64,000 bases of DNA, from contig QANU01028427.1 in NCBI GenBank assembly GCA_003254905.1, forward strand, positions 1-64,000, given 5' to 3'. The notes below the pieces were generated by a model that had not been told where the DNA came from, searched no databases, and saw only the letters and a program-made list of their open reading frames with translations. Below are positions 59,041 to 64,000 of the stretch, piece by piece (position 1 is the first letter of the stretch; every line of letters begins with the position of its first letter). The position numbers were made by a program, and so were the translations under genes. This stretch comes from Nissolia schottii (Eukaryota > Streptophyta > Magnoliopsida > Fabales > Fabaceae).

Positions 59041-60074
59041 ATCCCTCTACCACAATAATTTGAGTGAACTTTTATAGATGATGGCTTGATATTGGAATGC
59101 AGTTCCTTTTTATTAAAAAAAGTTAAATAAGTTTTTGTCCCATAATAAATCATGAATTTTGATTTTGTACCCTATTCATTTTTTTTTTGTTTGAGTCCTT
59201 GATAAAAAAAATTGGTTTTAGTAAGTTAGATCGTTAAAAGTTTACATGACAGAAAAAAAGTTACGACTGTAATTTAGTTAAACATGGTCAAATCAAGTTT
59301 TAACCATTGTCAAATCAATCAAACATTATGCAACCCGACTTGTGCAACATTTTCATTACAAAATAAAAAAAAAAAAAGAAAAGGAAAACTATTCTTGACG
59401 CCTCAACGAATCTTGAGACGAGTCATCAACGTTTGTATTTTTATTATGATGTAAATTGAAAAGTTTGTGGCCACCGGGTGGTGGTGGGGTGGTAAGGGCC
59501 ATCTAATTCTTTAACTAAGTATTGAGGATTCATTTTTTTTTTTTTACGTGGAGTAGCCTTAAAATTTATGGCTAGCGATTTATCCCATTAAATGAACTTA
59601 CAACACGTGAAGGGATTAGTCACTGTTTGCAGCGGTAGATATCTTAGGAGATTGTCGAGAATCATTTCTCCCAAAAACTTTAATTAATGTGAGAAAATAA
59701 TATAATGGTTTTATATATCATCTTACAAGTCCCCTCACGTAAGAGCATTCTTGGTTTACAATGTAGATTTTTTTTTTGTTTGAAAATGAGAGTTATAAAT
59801 TATTGAACCTTTGATCTCTTGATTATATTAGTTATGATATCATGTAAAGAATACTCTCTATCAAAAGTTTAAGCTAATGGAAGGAGAAATTGAAAAGCAT
59901 AGTTTACTATTTTTGTTCTCCCAAAAACTGTCTTACAGTGCGCTTTTGAACTTTTCTTAACAAATACTCTTTTTGTATATTTTTATATCACAGTATGTAA
60001 CCCTTTTTTTGTTTGTTACATCTTGACTAGCTAGCTCTCTACTTGGTTTGATTCTACTTGAAACCATTTTTCAT

Positions 60075-60405
60075 CTTGCTTATCGAATCAAAACTATAGA
60101 AAATATGTGTGTGTGTATATATATATATAATATGTTGGCAATCCTGTTAGCTGTTGCTTTAACAAATTGCATTGACATGATCTTCTATTGCAAATAAGAT
60201 ATCATTCTTCATCTCAATAAGACAAACATAATTAATTGGAAAGACAAAAAAAAGGGTTAAAACCCATCTTTGGGGTTTTGGAATTAAACTTATGAGTCTT
60301 GATATATTGGTTCTCCTCGAATCAAAACCATAGAGAATATATTGTTTGCAATCATGTTAGCTATCATCTTAACAAATCGCAATAACATTTTTGTGGCCCC
60401 GTCCA
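60075..60405. repeat. Tandem duplication with period about 235 bp
   Basis: CGAATCAAAACTATAGAAAATAT (60083) with CCTGTTAGCTGTTGCTTTAACAAATTGCA (60144) recurs as CGAATCAAAACCATAGAGAATAT (60318) with CATGTTAGCTATCATCTTAACAAATCGCA (60352). A TG/TA microsatellite near 60105-60128 lies inside the first copy only. Confidence 0.7.
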
Positions 60406-62390
60406 ACGCGTTAACGTGTAAATGCAGTTAAAAACTAAAATGCAGGTAGTGGTGGCCTTTTACTTTCATTCTTTCTTTCTGTTACTTAATGATAACTTGA
60501 CCCAAATTCAGCCTGAATGGGTCCTCTAAAATGTATGCTGTTTTTTAAAGGACACAAGTTACTCTTGAATCACTGATGAAAAGTTATCAATTTTAAAATT
60601 TCTTAAGGTATAATAAATCATGTTTTAATTAATTAATAGTCTTATATGCCGTTTACCCCCCACCCCCACATTGGCCCCTTTTTGGACCACTCTTGCAATA
60701 TTGCGATTATATATGCAAATAAGCTAGCATTTGAATGGCTATTATTCACGATATATATGAATTACTAGAGAAAGATTCAAGTGAAGTTTTTCAGCTTAAT
60801 TAATTTCACCTCCCTCATTCCTTGGAGCCGGACTGATCGATCTTTAGGGCCATGAATATCATGAGGGCATGTGAGTTTAAACTTTGTTTTTTCTACTATG
60901 TGTAACTTTTTCCTATTGAGGCCTCTCTAATTTAAAATTTTTCTCCATTATATTTAAGCTAAAATAGATGGTTATTTTGGTATTTAAGACAGTATTTTAT
61001 AATCTATATTAATTAAATATTTAAATTTTTTTCATCACTATTATTGAGGAAAATTTCCCCCCCTAAACTTATTTCACTTAACCATTTTATCATTGACTTA
61101 TCTCTTATTCAAATCTCATCATTCGTCCTTAGTCCACTAGTCACATGTTTCCAAATTCAAATTTTATAGCATTCATCTAACAATATATTTTTTAAATTCA
61201 AATTTTAAATTCTCTAACAACTAAAACAAATTTCATTTAATTTTTTAAAAAATATAAATTAATATATTTATTCAAAATTATTCTCATCTACTAAAACATT
61301 GTTCATTGCAAAAATTCTTTTTACTGTAATGTAAATGAATATAAATAAAAATAAAGATTAAAATAATTTTGTATAATACAAGGGTGCTATATTAATTTTT
61401 AATAAAGTATGAAAGATGAATAATTAAATTAAAATTTTGTTTAATTGGTAATATTGGAAAGAGTAGTGTCATTTATACGCTTTGTTTCATTATATTCGCA
61501 TCTCCTTATTGTGTTAACCGGATATTTATAATTGTTCTGTAAAGGTCGTTATCCAGTCAAAAGGAATCGTGTCATGTGGATTGGGTTTGTTTTCTAGACT
61601 CCTACCTCCTTTTTCCGTAATTTTGCCTAAGGATCCATAGGAATAATTTCTTGGTACTGCATTTTTTTTTTAAAGTCAAAGTCACTATTTCTACTATAAC
61701 TTCCTCAATAGTACTTTTCTCCATCTAACATAACACTCAAATGATACTTTCCTCAAAGAATCTAAACAAAATATTATATGTACATCTCAAAAATAGATAA
61801 ACATTATAAAAGAGAAAAATAAATATTATTAAAGAGAAAAAAAATTGTCAAATACAGAAAATGAGTAATATTAAACACCATAGGAACACAAAAATGTTCA
61901 ATAACAATGTTTATTTATTTGTTTTGTAGCAATATTCAACTTACGCGCGTACATGACATGTAGAAAATGTTCAATGATAATACTTATTTCTTTGTTGTAT
62001 AATATTTGTTTATATGTTATTTTTAATATTTGTTTATTTATTTGTCTTGTGGATGTTTTGAATTACATCTTATCATTCATTGAATACCATGTGAGTTTAT
62101 ATACAAGAGTAAATAACTCGCACATCACGATTGAGCACCACACTGAATGAATTCTAACTACCGTAAAATGGAATATTTCCTAAAGATAATGCTAAAAAGG
62201 GAAATAACATATTATGGATATAACTGGAAAACTGCGAGTGTTGCACAAGAAGAATCTTCATCCTGCGTCATCCTTGTATGGTCCAGGGGGAAGCCTTAGG
62301 CTACTAGTGGGTGGGGCCTCAGATGGGCTAGACATATGTTATAATACTCCCATGTAAATTGGTGACCGGTTGGCATCGGGTAGGCCTAGT
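60406..62390. other. AT-rich spacer
   Basis: No supported gene. A more GC-mixed stretch at 62220-62400 (GGTCCAGGGGGAAGCC, GGTGGGGCCTCAGATGGG) adjoins the copia fragment and may belong to its 3' region. Confidence 0.45.
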
Positions 62391-62399
62391 TTGGAGATA

Positions 62400-64000
62400 A
62401 AATTAGTGAATTGAGGAAGTCGATGACTCTGTAAAAACATTAGCAAGTTGCAGATCAAAAGAAACAGGGAGAAGACGCATCAAACCAGCCTGTAGCTTCT
62501 CGCAGACAACGTGACAATCAATCTCCAAGTGTTTAGTGCATTTGTGGAACATTGGGTTTGCGGCAATGTGGAGTGCACTACGATTGTCACAATAATGAAC
62601 ACGAGGCAAGGAGCATTACATATGAAGGTCACGAATTAGATAACAAAGTCATTAGAGCTCGCATGTAGTAGCTGTGAGCGCATGGTATTCAACCTCGGAT
62701 AAGGAACAAACTATCGTAGTTTGCTTCTTAGTGCGCCAAGAAATGAGTGAATTACCCAAGAAGAAGCATAAACCAGTCACAGAACGACGAGAGTTAGGGC
62801 AACCGACCCAATTGGCATTGCTGAATCCTTGAAGCTGGAAAAGGGAGTTACAAAGAAATAAGAGGCCTTTGTTGGGACTGCCCTTGAGGAAGCGAAGGAG
62901 ACGCTAGCAGTCTGGTAGTGGGTGATTGTGGGGTTAGCCATAAATTGGCTTAGTTGCTAAGTGGGGAAAGAAATGCTAGGCTGTGTCGTTGTGAGATAAA
63001 GCAAGCGACCAATAAGATGACGATAAGCAACAGGGTTGTGGTAAGGGGAAGAGGCGTCCTATGTTGACCAGAGCTGAGGATCCAAAGGTGTGCGATTTGG
63101 CTTGCATTCGATGAGACCCATATCTTCAAGGAGATTAAGGCAATAAGCACGTTGGGTTAAGAGAATGCCCAATTTGGGGTAAGCAACTTCGATGCCCAAG
63201 AAGTAATGTAGTAGACCCTAATCCTTGATGCTAAAATGTTTGTCCAGCTGTAATTTAATGAAATCAAACTCTTGCAAGAAATCTCCAACAAGAATAATAT
63301 CGTCAATGTAAACTAAGAGTGTTGTGGTGTGACCATTAGAAATTTGAGGAAAAGGGAGTGATCACTGGGTGACAGAGAATAGCCACAAGACGTGAGGAGT
63401 TGCGACAACTTAGCAAACCATTGACGATTGGCCTGTTTAAGGCCATAGAGAGACTTGAGGAGCTTGCATACTTGATTAGGCTTATTAGTGGTGACACTCA
63501 AAAGAACAACCATATAAACGTCCTCGTCAAGATCGCCGTGCAAAAAGACGTTGTTCACATCGAGTTGATGTAGGTGTCAAGAATGAATGGAGGCAAGAGT
63601 GAACAAGAAGCGGACTGAAGACATTTTGGAAATAGGGGAGTAGTTATCAAAGAAGTCCAGTCCTTCAGTCTGTTTGTAACCTTTCACAGCTAGAAGTGCC
63701 TTGTAACGCTCAGCGGATTTGCCGGGTCAAAGTTTGATCTTAAAAAAAAACCCATTTGCTACCAATGTGGCGACCATTGGGTGGCAAATCAACTAGAATC
63801 TAGGTCTAATTTGCTGCCAAAGCATTAAGTTCTGTCTGTATAGTGATATTCCAACAATCTAATTTACAAGCCTCAGTGTATGAACATGGTCCAGACTCAG
63901 TGCAAAGTAAAAGTGCAAGTGAGGTGTATTCGTGGGAGAAATTATTGAAAGAGAAAGAGTTAGAGATGGAATACTAATTACCTGAGGAGGAATTAGCAAT
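62400..64000 (-). mobile_element. Ty1/copia pol fragment (fossil), runs off the window
   Basis: RT text [15 protein letters not shown] and [18 protein letters not shown] is near 63560-63410. RNase H text VHYCDNRSALHIAANPMFH and CTKHLEIDCHVV is near 62600-62500. Orientation - and order RT to RNase H fit copia pol. It differs clearly from the 13.5-kb copia, so it is a separate family. Broken, with more than a few breaks. The 5' part lies beyond 64000. Confidence 0.85.

Overview
The window is nuclear DNA of a flowering plant. The gene families (a coiled-coil NBS-LRR resistance gene of the At4g27190-like kind, a plant-mobile-domain gene, a MuDR-type transposase) and the dense nested LTR elements with AT-rich spacers suggest a legume, probably Phaseolus/Vigna-like. 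That placement is inference from recalled family resemblance. The region is mostly transposon-derived. One large host gene looks mostly intact, and two host-gene remnants are recognisable.

Layout. (1) 1-9370 is a Mutator-like (MULE) element with two convergent genes: a plant-mobile-domain gene on + and a MuDR-type transposase on -. Both ends carry a TATA box and palindromes of the CTGAAATCGG/CCGATTTCAG kind. The first intron of the + gene holds a pararetrovirus fossil, microsatellites and a degenerate telomere-type array. (2) 9371-13500 is AT-rich spacer with two foldback/MITE elements and a dead RING-H2 gene. (3) 13512-20152 is a Ty1/copia element with near-identical 160-bp LTRs and a 5-bp target duplication; a 1.58-kb solo LTR with its own duplication sits inside its gag. 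An inverted repeat of about 200 bp brackets this block. (4) 20724-24838 holds a CACTA-like minisatellite element, a solo-LTR-like repeat and a roughly 290-bp tandem repeat. (5) 24839-40307 is an old Ty3/gypsy element of the Tat lineage, bounded by GTTTC target duplications. It contains a cluster of chromovirus-like LTR units, an antisense ORF and a hAT MITE. (6) 40308-44100 has two more hAT-type MITEs, a 30-bp tandem repeat and the resistance-gene promoter. (7) 44180-52189 is a multi-exon CNL resistance gene. Its LRR region has been expanded by about nine near-identical 273-bp (91-codon) tandem units. Downstream are small phase-0 exons, one with an in-frame stop, and a conserved C-terminal exon. 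(8) 52190-64000 is AT-rich spacer with one assembly gap, a copia gag fragment, an ApaG-domain pseudogene and a copia pol fragment that runs off the window.

The strongest biology is in the CNL gene: active-looking NB-ARC motifs, a very recent in-frame LRR-unit expansion, and a modular exon tail that could be shortened or altered by exon skipping. The most unusual architecture is the two-gene MULE in which a plant-mobile-domain gene takes the place of the second MuDR gene.
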